Of a DNA stretch of 38,044 nt, positions 1 to 8,280 are shown one piece after another (position 1 is the first letter of the stretch; every line of letters starts with the position of its first letter). The notes beneath the pieces were generated by a model, which had not been told where the DNA came from, did not search any database, and was given only the letters and a program-made list of their open reading frames with translations. The DNA is taken from NCBI GenBank assembly GCA_013115135.1, contig JABANP010000507.1:1-38044 (forward strand), given 5' to 3'. The position numbers and the translations under genes were made by a program. The stretch is from Perkinsus olseni (Eukaryota > Perkinsozoa > Perkinsida > Perkinsidae).

Positions 1-122
1 GCGCCGATCATCTTGTGCATGCGTGCATAGCTAATACTCCCGCCCCCCGAATAGATCCAAGTAGAAGACTTTATACTCCTTCTCGCCTTGCGTTGACTAT
101 GAGCAACAACGGAGAAGCAACA
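1..122 (+). repeat. 5' LTR, truncated by the window edge
   Basis: Positions 1-122 align without gaps to 4677-4798 with two substitutions. The first 13 nt of the LTR, which would begin TGTTACTC, lie outside the window. The LTR ends in CAACA. The gag ATG at 99-101 lies within the LTR, so the LTR encodes the first eight codons of gag. Confidence 0.93.
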
Positions 123-1121
123 ACTGGTGCCCAGACCCCCAGTGAACCTCCTGAGACCTCTACAACCTCACCCACGTCCCTCGAGGAGCTCATCAAATAT
201 CTGGAACTCCCAAATCTCGACTGCCTCCACTTCGTCACCGAAGCTGACCTTCTGAAGTACTCTGAACTGCACCCTCTTGACCTACCCACCCGTGTGAAGT
301 TTCAACAAGCCCTCAAGCACTTTCAACTTCCACAACAACCTGCCCCTTCAACTACCACTACGAACTGTGACTCCACATCAACTACTACAAAGGCTACTAC
401 TACGTCTGTACTTGTCGATGCCTCATCTCATACCTCTCAAGCTCCCCATCCCCTTACGGCGACCAACCCCATGACCCTCAACGCCCCCGACAACAAGGCA
501 TGGCTTGGACGCCAAGATCAACGACCTATAGCTGCCTTCATCCGCAGAGTCGCCGACATTGCTGAGATGGCCCACTTAGATGCATGCGGACTCTGGAAGT
601 ACTTGAACCTCAAGGCTCTCACCGAAGGCCAATCTCGTGACCTCAACGCTCACCTACGACAGCAGAACTTGAGCACAGCTAACTACGGCGAGAAACTACT
701 AGCAGCCGAGCACTGGTTACTCACCACATTCGAGCTCACTAACTCACTCGATAACCTCTACCAGCGACTCGACTCTATCCCGCCTAACTCAACTGCTGAG
801 CAAGCTCAATCCACCCTCAACGCTGTCTACTTCGATGCTTCATGTATGAACCAAGATATCCACGAGAGCACTCTTAAGCGAGCCTTCATCAAAGCCTTAC
901 CCAAGTACATCCAGAACGCCTTCACTGAAGTCCACCCCAACACCAACAAGGTCACACTGACAGAGACCATCGATTGGGCAACATCTTACGAACAAAGCCA
1001 TCCTCAACTCCCTCCGACGACTTCATCCACCAAAACCACTACCCCTACACCTGACGACATCGCCAAGATGAAGACACAAGTTTGTCTCAACTACAAACGA
1101 GGACGATGCATCTTTTGGTGA
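99..1121 (+). CDS. Retrotransposon Gag-like protein
   Basis: The open frame extends back to 15, but the ATG at 99 (MSNNGEAT) is the likelier start. The protein has a Thr/Ser/Pro-rich N-terminal half, then a helical region with capsid-like spacing (WLGRQDQRP through LLAAEHWLL to QNAFTEVHP). It ends in a cysteine/basic segment, VCLNYKRGRC. The TGA at 1119-1121 cuts a zinc finger in half: its last two ligands, C and H, lie in the +1 frame right after the stop. The finger has CCCH spacing (C-x7-C-x5-C-x3-H) and not the CCHC knuckle usual in gag. The role would be RNA binding and particle assembly; this is inferred from position and the finger. Confidence 0.85.
   Translation: MSNNGEATTGAQTPSEPPETSTTSPTSLEELIKYLELPNLDCLHFVTEADLLKYSELHPLDLPTRVKFQQALKHFQLPQQPAPSTTTTNCDSTSTTTKATTTSVLVDASSHTSQAPHPLTATNPMTLNAPDNKAWLGRQDQRPIAAFIRRVADIAEMAHLDACGLWKYLNLKALTEGQSRDLNAHLRQQNLSTANYGEKLLAAEHWLLTTFELTNSLDNLYQRLDSIPPNSTAEQAQSTLNAVYFDASCMNQDIHESTLKRAFIKALPKYIQNAFTEVHPNTNKVTLTETIDWATSYEQSHPQLPPTTSSTKTTTPTPDDIAKMKTQVCLNYKRGRCIFW
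125..137 (+). other. Primer binding site
   Basis: TGGTGCCCAGACC begins two bases after the LTR end, the usual place for a sequence complementary to a tRNA 3' end (TGG pairs with CCA). The implied primer tRNA has an acceptor strand ending TCTGGGC followed by ACCA. I could not assign the tRNA species. Confidence 0.75.
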
Positions 1122-2064
1122 CAAATGTTATCGACTTCATGAACCAAAAGATACACCAACTACATCGTCCACAACATCATCTTCGAAACAGGCCACCGCT
1201 TCTACGGCAACATCGCCTACAACGACATCCGGCCTAACATCAATCTCCAATCACGACGACATCCCCCTCAAGCCCATCGTCCTACAGCTCTCACCAACTC
1301 AGACCCTTACTGCTATCATCGACACCGGCTGTACTGACTCCATCATCAACAAGCACAGAATTCCCCAGGTCGCTCTCAATCAAGTACAACCACTACAACG
1401 ACCAACTACTGTCACATGTCTCAATACAACTACTGTGGACTACACCCACTACGTGCCCCTGACATGGTCATTCACAAACAATATCATCGAGCACTCCACC
1501 AACTTTCTCATATCTGAAGACCCTCTACCATCATCCATCGATATTGTCATCGGCCTCAAGACTCAGCAACACAACAACTTCTACCTCAACCCCATCACAA
1601 ATACTATAACTGCAAATGGAGACATCCCCACCAAGACGAGTACCTACAACCCATCTACACCGGTGACTACATCCCCTAACGACAACCTCTACGCCAACCT
1701 CGACTACGACATATTGCACCTCATCTATGACGGACCATGGCTACGAGTCTACCAAGTCCAAACCCCTGAGGGCCCACGCTTCCTTGCCGACGTTTCCATC
1801 AAGACCCGTGAAGAAGCTCAAGCCATTAAAGGCCACGAGAAGCACATCCATAAAAAATGGAGAGCAGCTGATGATGAACTACGCCAAGAAGTCTCAGATC
1901 GCCTCAACAAGCTCGTCACTGACGGCAAGCTAATACCTGCTGACGACACCGCCATCAACAACACGGCCACCTCATGCTATGGCGTACGAGGACGCAAACG
2001 AGCACGACCCGTCTTCGTCTACTACTTGCTGAACAAGTTCCTTCAGGACAAAGCTCAAAGCTGA
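1117..2064 (+). CDS. Pol, first part: protease and start of reverse transcriptase
   Basis: This is the +1 frame relative to gag, open from 1117 to the TGA at 2062-2064. It begins with the second half of the gag zinc finger and a Ser/Thr-rich linker. An aspartic-protease active site follows: IVLQLSPTQTLTAIIDTGCT, with D-T-G at 1321-1329. The frame ends near LLNKFLQDKAQS, which resembles the N-terminal fingers motif of gypsy RTs (usually R-P-L-N-K). There is no good ATG at its start, so expression would need a +1 shift from gag. The frame is lost again near 2050 by a second net +1 change in mid-RT, which looks like damage. Confidence 0.8.
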   Translation, partial: GDKCYRLHEPKDTPTTSSTTSSSKQATASTATSPTTTSGLTSISNHDDIPLKPIVLQLSPTQTLTAIIDTGCTDSIINKHRIPQVALNQVQPLQRPTTVTCLNTTTVDYTHYVPLTWSFTNNIIEHSTNFLISEDPLPSSIDIVIGLKTQQHNNFYLNPITNTITANGDIPTKTSTYNPSTPVTTSPNDNLYANLDYDILHLIYDGPWLRVYQVQTPEGPRFLADVSIKTREEAQAIKGHEKHIHKKWRAADDELRQEVSDRLNKLVTDGKLIPADDTAINNTATSCYGVRGRKRARPVFVYYLLNKFLQDKAQS

Positions 2065-4546
2065 ACCAGTACCCTATCTACAAGAACCACTATACAGCCT
2101 GGTATCTGCACTACGCTTTGAACCTTTCCTGAAAGGCTACGACGTCAAAGACGCCTTCTTTCAAGTCATGCTGGGTCCATCACTCTCCTCAATGTGCACT
2201 CTCCACTTCCCCGACTCTACAGCCACTACTACCAAGCTGATGATGTTCAAGTACATGCCCTACGGCATGACCCTAAGTTCCCTAATATTAGACTTCTGTG
2301 TCACTCATACCATCAAGAACCTTCCGATCAAAAACCCCAACACCAAACACATCCACTACGTTGACGACTTAGCCCAACTAGCCAAATCTACTGACGACTT
2401 CTTCGACCTCAACGAATGCACTTCACCTAATGGCCTACCACTAACTACCGAAGATATCCTTTCCGAAGACGAGACCACCTTCTACGGCGTCACCCTTACC
2501 GACGGTGCTGACCACATCTCCTATTCACATGCAAGATGGCAAAAACTGCTCGACTCTACTCTACCTCCACAACCTACTCTCCGACAACTACTCTCCATCG
2601 TCGCTAAGGTCACTTACCAGCCTGACCTTCTACCACCTTTTGTTGAGCCATGCAAAAATCTACTGCAATCCGAACTTGCCCATGCTGCTAATACTACCAA
2701 CTGGGACTCTACAGCAGAACCATCACTAGTCAACCTCATCCAATCTTTTCTCGAGCTCTGCCACAAGTCCACTCTACCACTACTCAAGCGCTATATTGAT
2801 GTCAACAAACCCATCAAAATCTACGTCGATGCCTCCGCCTACTGCCTAGGACTAATCGCCTACCAAAACGACCAACCTATCCTACTCCGCCAACAAGTAC
2901 TCTCACCTCGAGCAAAAGATCTATACCACACCAATACGAAGGAACTGAATGGTATCGCCTTTGCCATCGAGACCATCCGGAGTATCGAAATAGATCGCCG
3001 AGTTCACTTCCGCTACGTCACCATCTACACCGACAACAGTGCTGCTCAGTCCATCATCCTCAACCAACGAGTATCCTCTGTACATGGCAAGCAGACAGTC
3101 CATCTACTGAAAGTCCTACGCTATCTACAAGATATCACAGATGACAAACTACACCGCTTCACCATCATCCACTGCGCTGGCCCAAGCAACAAAGCAGATT
3201 CCCTAACTCGACATCCACTACTTGCCCAACTCACTAAAAGTAACAACTATAATGACGACAACTACCAGCCTTCTGATGATCAACCACAACCAATCGCTTT
3301 CATGGCTATCAAAAGACCTGCAGAACAACCACACTCTCCAAACAACCCCAAGCACCCCAAGCTTAAAGCTATTGATGACCCTACCACAACATTACCGACT
3401 ACCACATGCCCAACACTCGACTCTTCACTACTCGAGATTCTACAATCCGGTGCTATAGTAAGCAAGCCCGATAGACGACAACTCCTTGAACAAGTCCATC
3501 ACGACTATGGTCACGAAGGTATCACCACTGTTAACAAGCGCATCAATGCCTTCAACATCTCCTGGCCTGAACTACATTCAGAACTTGAAGACTTAACTAA
3601 ACACTGTCAAACTTGTCAAGCCACCACCAACTACCCCTTAGATCGAGCTCTGAAGTCACCACCTTCTACCATACCCCAAGGCCTCATCAACTCTGACGCA
3701 TGGTCTATCATCTACATGGACGTCATTGGTCCCTACACCTTCGACAACACCCAGCACTACGCCATTACTATGATGGATAGCTACTCATCAAGCGTCATCA
3801 TCTCTCCGACTACATCTACTCCAACGACTCAAGATGCCATAGACGCACTATCAACTATCCAACGCTACTATAATCGACATCCTGCTGGACTACAAGTACT
3901 AACTGATCGAGGATCTATTTTCACATCAAGATCATTCAATGATCACTTACAAGCTATTCAAGCTGAACATCTTCTCTCACCAGTTGACTCTGGAGAATCT
4001 AACGGACGACTAGAACGACTACACCGTGAAGTTGCACACAAACTGCGAGTCTTCCTCTACCCTTACAACGACAGAGCCAACAACATCAACACCGACAACA
4101 CTGCCAACTGGTCTACACTATGTGATCGTATCAGCTTCGCTATCAACACGTCACCTACTGCTGACCCCAACACCTCTACTAATGCTACAACCGTACACTG
4201 CCCTCACAATCTCATCTTTCACTACAGCCCCTACGGTGACACACTACAACACGACATCATTGACAACAAGCACCAAAAAGTTCTCCAACGTCGCCGAGCT
4301 AAAGCCCATCTGCACCAGAAGTACAGAGACGACGAGCTCGAGATCGACGATCTAGTCTGGTTGAACCAACAAGCTAAGAAGAGCGATGCTAGCATCCCAA
4401 AACTAGCACCCCGCTACATTGGCCCCTTTCGCATCAAGACCATCAATGGCAACAGGATTACCTTAACTGGTTACGATGGAACTGAAGAAGAAGTTAGTTC
4501 TCGAGATATCAAACTCTGCTTCGAGCCTGACATCGATTCTGACTAA
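2045..4546 (+). CDS. Pol, second part: RT, RNase H, integrase
   Basis: This frame is open upstream of the first ATG (2168). The RT palm has GYDVKDAFFQVM, then MPYGMTLSS and the catalytic YVDD (residues 64-67 counted from the ATG). RNase H has the expected four acids D221, E259, D289 and D344 (IKIYVDAS, NTKELNGI, IYTDNSA, NKADSLTRH). Integrase has an HHCC zinc domain (H445/H449, C480/C483). Its catalytic D518, D580 and E616 include the canonical 35 residues between the second D and the E. A GPY/F-type C-terminal motif (RYIGPFRI) follows at about 750, typical of gypsy integrases. All visible catalytic residues are intact; only the reading frame upstream is broken. Confidence 0.93.
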   Translation, partial: RTKLKAEPVPYLQEPLYSLVSALRFEPFLKGYDVKDAFFQVMLGPSLSSMCTLHFPDSTATTTKLMMFKYMPYGMTLSSLILDFCVTHTIKNLPIKNPNTKHIHYVDDLAQLAKSTDDFFDLNECTSPNGLPLTTEDILSEDETTFYGVTLTDGADHISYSHARWQKLLDSTLPPQPTLRQLLSIVAKVTYQPDLLPPFVEPCKNLLQSELAHAANTTNWDSTAEPSLVNLIQSFLELCHKSTLPLLKRYIDVNKPIKIYVDASAYCLGLIAYQNDQPILLRQQVLSPRAKDLYHTNTKELNGIAFAIETIRSIEIDRRVHFRYVTIYTDNSAAQSIILNQRVSSVHGKQTVHLLKVLRYLQDITDDKLHRFTIIHCAGPSNKADSLTRHPLLAQLTKSNNYNDDNYQPSDDQPQPIAFMAIKRPAEQPHSPNNPKHPKLKAIDDPTTTLPTTTCPTLDSSLLEILQSGAIVSKPDRRQLLEQVHHDYGHEGITTVNKRINAFNISWPELHSELEDLTKHCQTCQATTNYPLDRALKSPPSTIPQGLINSDAWSIIYMDVIGPYTFDNTQHYAITMMDSYSSSVIISPTTSTPTTQDAIDALSTIQRYYNRHPAGLQVLTDRGSIFTSRSFNDHLQAIQAEHLLSPVDSGESNGRLERLHREVAHKLRVFLYPYNDRANNINTDNTANWSTLCDRISFAINTSPTADPNTSTNATTVHCPHNLIFHYSPYGDTLQHDIIDNKHQKVLQRRRAKAHLHQKYRDDELEIDDLVWLNQQAKKSDASIPKLAPRYIGPFRIKTINGNRITLTGYDGTEEEVSSRDIKLCFEPDIDSD

Positions 4547-4652
4547 CTCACTATCACATATTATCAATTTTCTATGAGAGAGGGGGGAACTCCTCCTCAC
4601 CTTCAATTCCATTCATCATCATCCCATTCATCATCATCCCATTTCTCTACTC

Positions 4653-4663
4653 GGAGGGGAAAG
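4653..4663 (+). other. Polypurine tract
   Basis: GGAGGGGAAAG lies directly before the TGTT start of the 3' LTR. This is the standard site for plus-strand priming in LTR retrotransposons. Confidence 0.85.
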
Positions 4664-4798
4664 TGTTACTCATTGCGCGCCGATCATCTTGTGCATGCGT
4701 GCATAGCTCATACTCCCGCCCCCCGAATAGATCCAAGTAGAAGACTTTATACTCCTTCTCGCCTCGCGTTGACTATGAGCAACAACGGAGAAGCAACA
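4664..4798 (+). repeat. 3' LTR, 135 bp
   Basis: It begins TGTTACTC and ends GCAACA, giving TGTT...AACA terminal inverted ends. It is short for a gypsy LTR. It contains TTTATAC near 4746, a possible TATA-like element (inference). Host transposase coding begins at 4799. Confidence 0.93.
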
Positions 4799-5624
4799 GA
4801 CCTCTCGTGTACAGAATATCGAAGCGTTTCAAGAAGCCGAACGCTCGCTCGACTCTACTCCTCACGCTCGCGTGTCTGGCATTGAACATAAGCTGCTGTG
4901 GCGCGAGTCTCTGCTGCTTGACACGTTTGTGAGGTGTGATGAGACGAAGGTCACGATTATGCCCCGTAGCGTAGCCCAAATCGGCCATCAGCCTTCTCCT
5001 ATGAGGCACCTTCAAGACCCTACATCTCAAGGTTTTCCTGTAGATGTAGAGGTCGTGCCTGGCCCCTATCCAAGGTAAACTGATGTGAACGATCCGCCCG
5101 GAAATATCTACCACAGCTTGCACCTTGATCACGTGAGACTTGTACTCCGGCTGGTAGTAAAAATCTTGGTCCACCGTAGGGCGCCGAATACGAATAGGGA
5201 ATACGTCGACGTGACCAACTACATTCCGGAAGGGCCCGTTACCTCCTATTCGGGGAAGATCGTGTAGGCTCTGGGGGATGTATGGGTTCTTCAAGAGGTA
5301 GCCATGAAGGAGTATTTCCAGGTCAGACATTTTAGCCGCATCATCGCCTCCCAGCCGCGTTCTGTACTCGTGATAATCCGGATTTTGCTTGTAGACCCGT
5401 AATAGTTCCAACAGGTGCTTCTTCTTATACCGAGGATGTAGGTGGAGATCTTCGCGAAGTTTATCCCATAACCAGCTAACGAACCTTTGCTCGTACCCGT
5501 AGATGAAGCCGTACATATCGGAGAAACGTGTTGAAGCACCCTCGCCTGCGGCTGACCCTCGCGCTTGCCGGTGCTTCAACGCGCTTCTCCGATTCAGCGG
5601 CTTTCTGAAGGTGGTGCAAGACAT
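4799..5624 (-). pseudogene. PIF/Harbinger-like DDE transposase, 3' end cut off by the LTR element
   Basis: On the minus strand an ATG at 5624 opens a 283-residue frame, whose last ten residues come from the LTR. The protein matches the DDE_Tnp_4/HARBI1 pattern. VGHVDVFPIRI holds the first Asp (D140), followed by QAVVDISGRI, then the GARHD turn (D191). MADLGYATGHNRDLRLITP carries the second catalytic Asp (D215), and RSRVERAFGFLKRF carries the Glu (E259). The first motif has VDVF where DGT is common. Family members are usually 350-450 residues, and the part after the VER helix is lost at 4799. PIF/Harbinger elements normally encode a second, DNA-binding protein; a divergent ORF beside it fits that arrangement. 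It is probably inactive. Confidence 0.82.
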
Positions 5625-5668
5625 GTTTCTTTCCTTCTGAAGTCCTTCTCAGCTTCTGTGGTACAAGT

Positions 5669-6389
5669 GTGCCGATTTACTCTCTTCTCAACAAGTCCCT
5701 ACCTGGTCGCGTTGAGGACCTACAACTGAGTGACGTCAACCAGTTTGTCACTCGGAAGCATATCGCAGTGGTAGCTGCATGGAAACGCGAGGCGTACAGC
5801 CCAGAGTAGGGACTGGGTACTTCCTGAACGTATATATCTATTTGACTTTGATATATGCGAGGCGTTGGGCGAAGTTGTCGACCCGGTTTCGCAAGCTTCG
5901 GCGATGCCTACTCTAAGTTGCACAACTCCGGAGAAGCCCAACCCGTCGTACTCTGGAGATGTTGTGACGCGACCCACTCGCGCGTCTGGTCAATCGTCTG
6001 AAGAAGTACCCACTGTTGCACCATCGGAGTCCTACTGGAATAAACGTCACGACGAGAGATTGGTGGGTATCACTTCTATTCTTCTTGATATTTCGAAGAG
6101 TCTATCTGATGGGTTCGACAAGTTGGAGAGCGCATTCATAACTATGGTGGAGCAGTCTCGTACTGCCAGTGGTATAACCGTGGATGATGTGAACCTGGAC
6201 GGTGGCGCACAAGTTGAATCTCAAGCTGGGTCAGAGTCTGAAGAGGAGGACGAGGAGGTTGAGCCTGTGCCTAGCTTGGAGGATCAGAAAGCTCTTCTGA
6301 AAAAAGAAAGAGCATGTCGGAAGAAGCCCAAGCCCAAGGGAAAGCCCAAGGCTAAGTCCCATGCTCCACCCAGAAAAAGGAGGAAATGA
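5669..6389 (+). pseudogene. Probable second ORF of the Harbinger-like element
   Basis: Reading begins in the frame of 5669 (VPIYSLLNKSLPGR..., then TRKHIAVVAAWKREAY), hits a TAG near 5808, and continues one frame later (RDWVLPERIYLFDFD... to 6389). The C-terminal part has an acidic run (SESEEEDEEVE) and a long Lys/Pro/Arg tail ending PPRKRRK, a likely nuclear localisation signal. It runs divergently from the transposase with only about 45 nt between them, as expected for the Myb/SANT-type partner of PIF/Harbinger elements. I see no clear Myb repeat, so the assignment rests on context. The frame break is either a +1 indel or a tiny unrecognised intron. Confidence 0.5.
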
Positions 6390-6493
6390 GATGGGACCCC
6401 GTAGATCGATCAGGAATGGCATGTGACGAGTGATTTTTCGTATTCTCTTTTCTGTTGGTTGTGTTCGTGCAGTTAAGTCTCGTGATGAAAACT

Positions 6494-6690
6494 GATTCAC
6501 GCGTTGTGTTGTGTTTTACGCGTTTAACACTTCGCGTAACGCGGTAAACACGTTATGACGCGTTATCGCGTTAGAGCTTTTCGCGATATTGCGTTTCACG
6601 CGTGCGTTATGACGCGAAGTGTTATCTCAACACAACATATCGCGTTTTTCGCGTAAAACACTTCGCGTAAAACAGTTTTACGCGTAAAAC
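6494..6690. repeat. CGCG-rich inverted-repeat tract
   Basis: About 200 bp densely packed with ACGCG/CGCGT words (for example TTTTACGCG, CACTTCGCGTAA and their reverse complements). The segment near 6502-6540 (TGTTGTGTT...AACACTTCGCGT) is matched in reverse complement near 6611-6640. Further ACGCG palindromes lie between and to the right. It sits just past the Harbinger partner ORF, so it may be the subterminal end of that element (inference). A faint echo (CACTTCGCG...GTAAAAC) occurs near 33478. Confidence 0.6.
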
Positions 6691-7298
6691 AGGTGAAACT
6701 CCATTGTACAGTGTACACCATAACCCTCATTGAATGCACACTGTGCCTGTTACATGTCCCGAGCGCACTTTGGTTTCATTGGGAATCGCCGTACCAGATG
6801 AACACATCTCATGCAATTTTACCGCGGACGACAGCGAGAATGCTCGATTCTAGAGAAGATAGCGAGAGAGACATCCCGACAGTGACGCTCCACGGCAGTT
6901 ACTTACGACGGTTGCGACGGTATATGGCAGCTATATGGGGCCCCCACATACGCTACACCCCCCCCCCCCTTATCCCGAAGTTCTTCGATGTGCACCATAG
7001 AGTAACCGGTGCGATCTCTTCGAAGAGATACTCTCTCCAATGTGCTGAGGGGGTCTCTGTGGCGATTGATTAGCAGTGTGATCAGATGGTTTGCCGAGAA
7101 GGTATCCTCAAAGGGTGCATTCGAACAGAGATTCTCTGTCAGAGGAGCTCCCTTTTATTCCAGCGAGTGTTGCTATTGCTTCGATCGACAGTTAAATTGC
7201 CCACTGATGAGAGCTTCATCAGTTTATCTATCTTTCCGATCGCTTTTAACCATCACACGCCCCATCAACGACATCTCCTGTCACAGGAGTCCTGTGCC
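6691..7298. other. No gene recognised
   Basis: This stretch contains an 11-base C run near 6958-6968 and one copy of a 33-bp repeat (6862-6894) seen again at 8536-8568. The frame open from 6693 to 7073 has no recognisable domain or codon pattern. Confidence 0.5.
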
Positions 7299-7496
7299 AT
7301 GCCTGGTACTTCTTTGATTTCTGTCGACGGGTTATCTGTCAGCGAGGCAGTCATAGATGCTCTGTCAATGATGACACAACCTGCTCCTTTCGAAAGTCTT
7401 TTCAGGATGGTACGCCTTGGTGAGAGCCCCTTCGGGCTGAACTCTCTCTCTAAGGACGTTTATAGGAAAATCATGTCGAGGAGGAAATCACGCTGA
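7299..7496 (+). CDS. Small ORF or terminal exon, unknown
   Basis: A 65-codon frame starts at ATG 7299 (MPGTSLISVDGLSVSEAVID) and ends SRRKSR before TGA. It reads as an ordinary globular or helical segment with a basic tail and has no Cys. It could be a free small protein or the last exon of a gene whose upstream exons I could not find. No homologue recognised. Confidence 0.35.
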   Translation: MPGTSLISVDGLSVSEAVIDALSMMTQPAPFESLFRMVRLGESPFGLNSLSKDVYRKIMSRRKSR

Positions 7497-8079
7497 GAGC
7501 ATCATTTTTGGTTGTCAGCTCCCGTGACGGTGGAAACTTGTCCTCTGTTCCGTACGTACCGCGAAGCGAGTTGTCTTAAGCCTGCACTCCAGCCACTCCG
7601 CTATGGGTCCATGCAGGGCACCCTCGAGTGAGGATCTGCGCACTATCCGGAGTGGAATCTGAGGACGCCACGTCAACTCAGGTGTGTCAACTTGATAATA
7701 ACCTCACAGTGAACGGCAAAGCGAAAAGCCAAACCACTCGAATGTGACCACGCAACCAGTGGGAGGACTGAGACTAAAAAATATCGATTCGGTAAGTTAA
7801 GAGCAACTGGGTCCGCAGATGTGGCCGAGAAAAAATCTTCGTCTGCTCATACATGTACGGGTAGGCCCTACCTTGGTAACTCTACCGTCTATCCGACGGT
7901 AGGAGTAGCTCAGGAAGCCGCTTTGCGCTGTTCCAGAGCTCAGCAGGAGAAGACGGACTAAAGAGATTCGTGTGTCTGATTGGGAGCCCGAAGAACCACA
8001 TAGTCAAAACGACAAGCTCACGCTCACCGCTTCACATGAGGGGTAAAATCAAATTATACACGCGGGTGGAATGTATGGT
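7497..8079. other. No gene recognised
   Basis: I see no convincing coding exon, RNA gene or repeat here on either strand. It is presumably the 3' flank of the minus-strand cysteine-rich peptide gene. Confidence 0.5.
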
Positions 8080-8280
8080 TCAACACACGCAATGCCAGTA
8101 GATATTGACCGGGGATATCGGAGTGCATTTGCAGCCTGGCGAGCAAGTACCAGAACAGAAACCCGAGTTCAGTTCGTCATCCTTCGTCATGAGCCTAGGG
8201 GCGGAGGGCTCGGCCTTGATACCAGAGCACTGCATCAAGCAGTATACAGCGCAAACAAGGAGGACAGCGAGGCAGCGCAT
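8080..8280 (-). CDS. Small secreted cysteine-rich peptide, copy A (66 aa)
   Basis: A single-exon ORF on the minus strand. Residues 1-22 form a signal peptide (MRCLAVLLVCAVYCLMQC...). A short charged spacer follows, then a C-terminal module with six cysteines at 42, 46, 50, 52, 64 and 66 (C-x3-C-x3-C-x-C-x11-C-x-C) ending HCVC and stop. The layout of signal, propeptide-like spacer and disulfide-rich C-terminus is typical of small secreted disulfide-knot peptides. The activity is unknown, and I do not assign it to a named toxin or defensin family. A second ORF with the same start (MR-x-LA) and ending (G-C-x-C ... C-x-C) at 9317-9499 on the same strand supports it being a real gene. Confidence 0.62.
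   Translation of the reverse strand: MRCLAVLLVCAVYCLMQCSGIKAEPSAPRLMTKDDELNSGFCSGTCSPGCKCTPISPVNIYWHCVC

Larger units (their letters stand above)
1..4798 (+). mobile_element. Ty3/gypsy-type LTR retrotransposon, nearly complete
   Basis: The domain order gag, aspartic protease, reverse transcriptase, RNase H, integrase, with RT before integrase, is that of the Ty3/gypsy (Metaviridae) group. The element has a primer binding site just after the 5' LTR and a polypurine tract just before the 3' LTR. The two LTRs differ at 2 of 122 comparable positions, so insertion is recent. The window starts 13 nt inside the 5' LTR, so the left target-site duplicate cannot be seen. Coding runs through three frames separated by two +1 shifts. 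The right end is inserted in a Harbinger-like transposase gene. A solo LTR of the same family lies at 34306-34432. Confidence 0.93.

Noticed and set aside
1531..1719. Minus-strand ORF inside the retrotransposon
   Set aside because: Shadow of the pol frame.
6693..7073. 126-codon plus-strand ORF
   Set aside because: Runs across a poly-C tract and a non-coding repeat; no recognisable feature.
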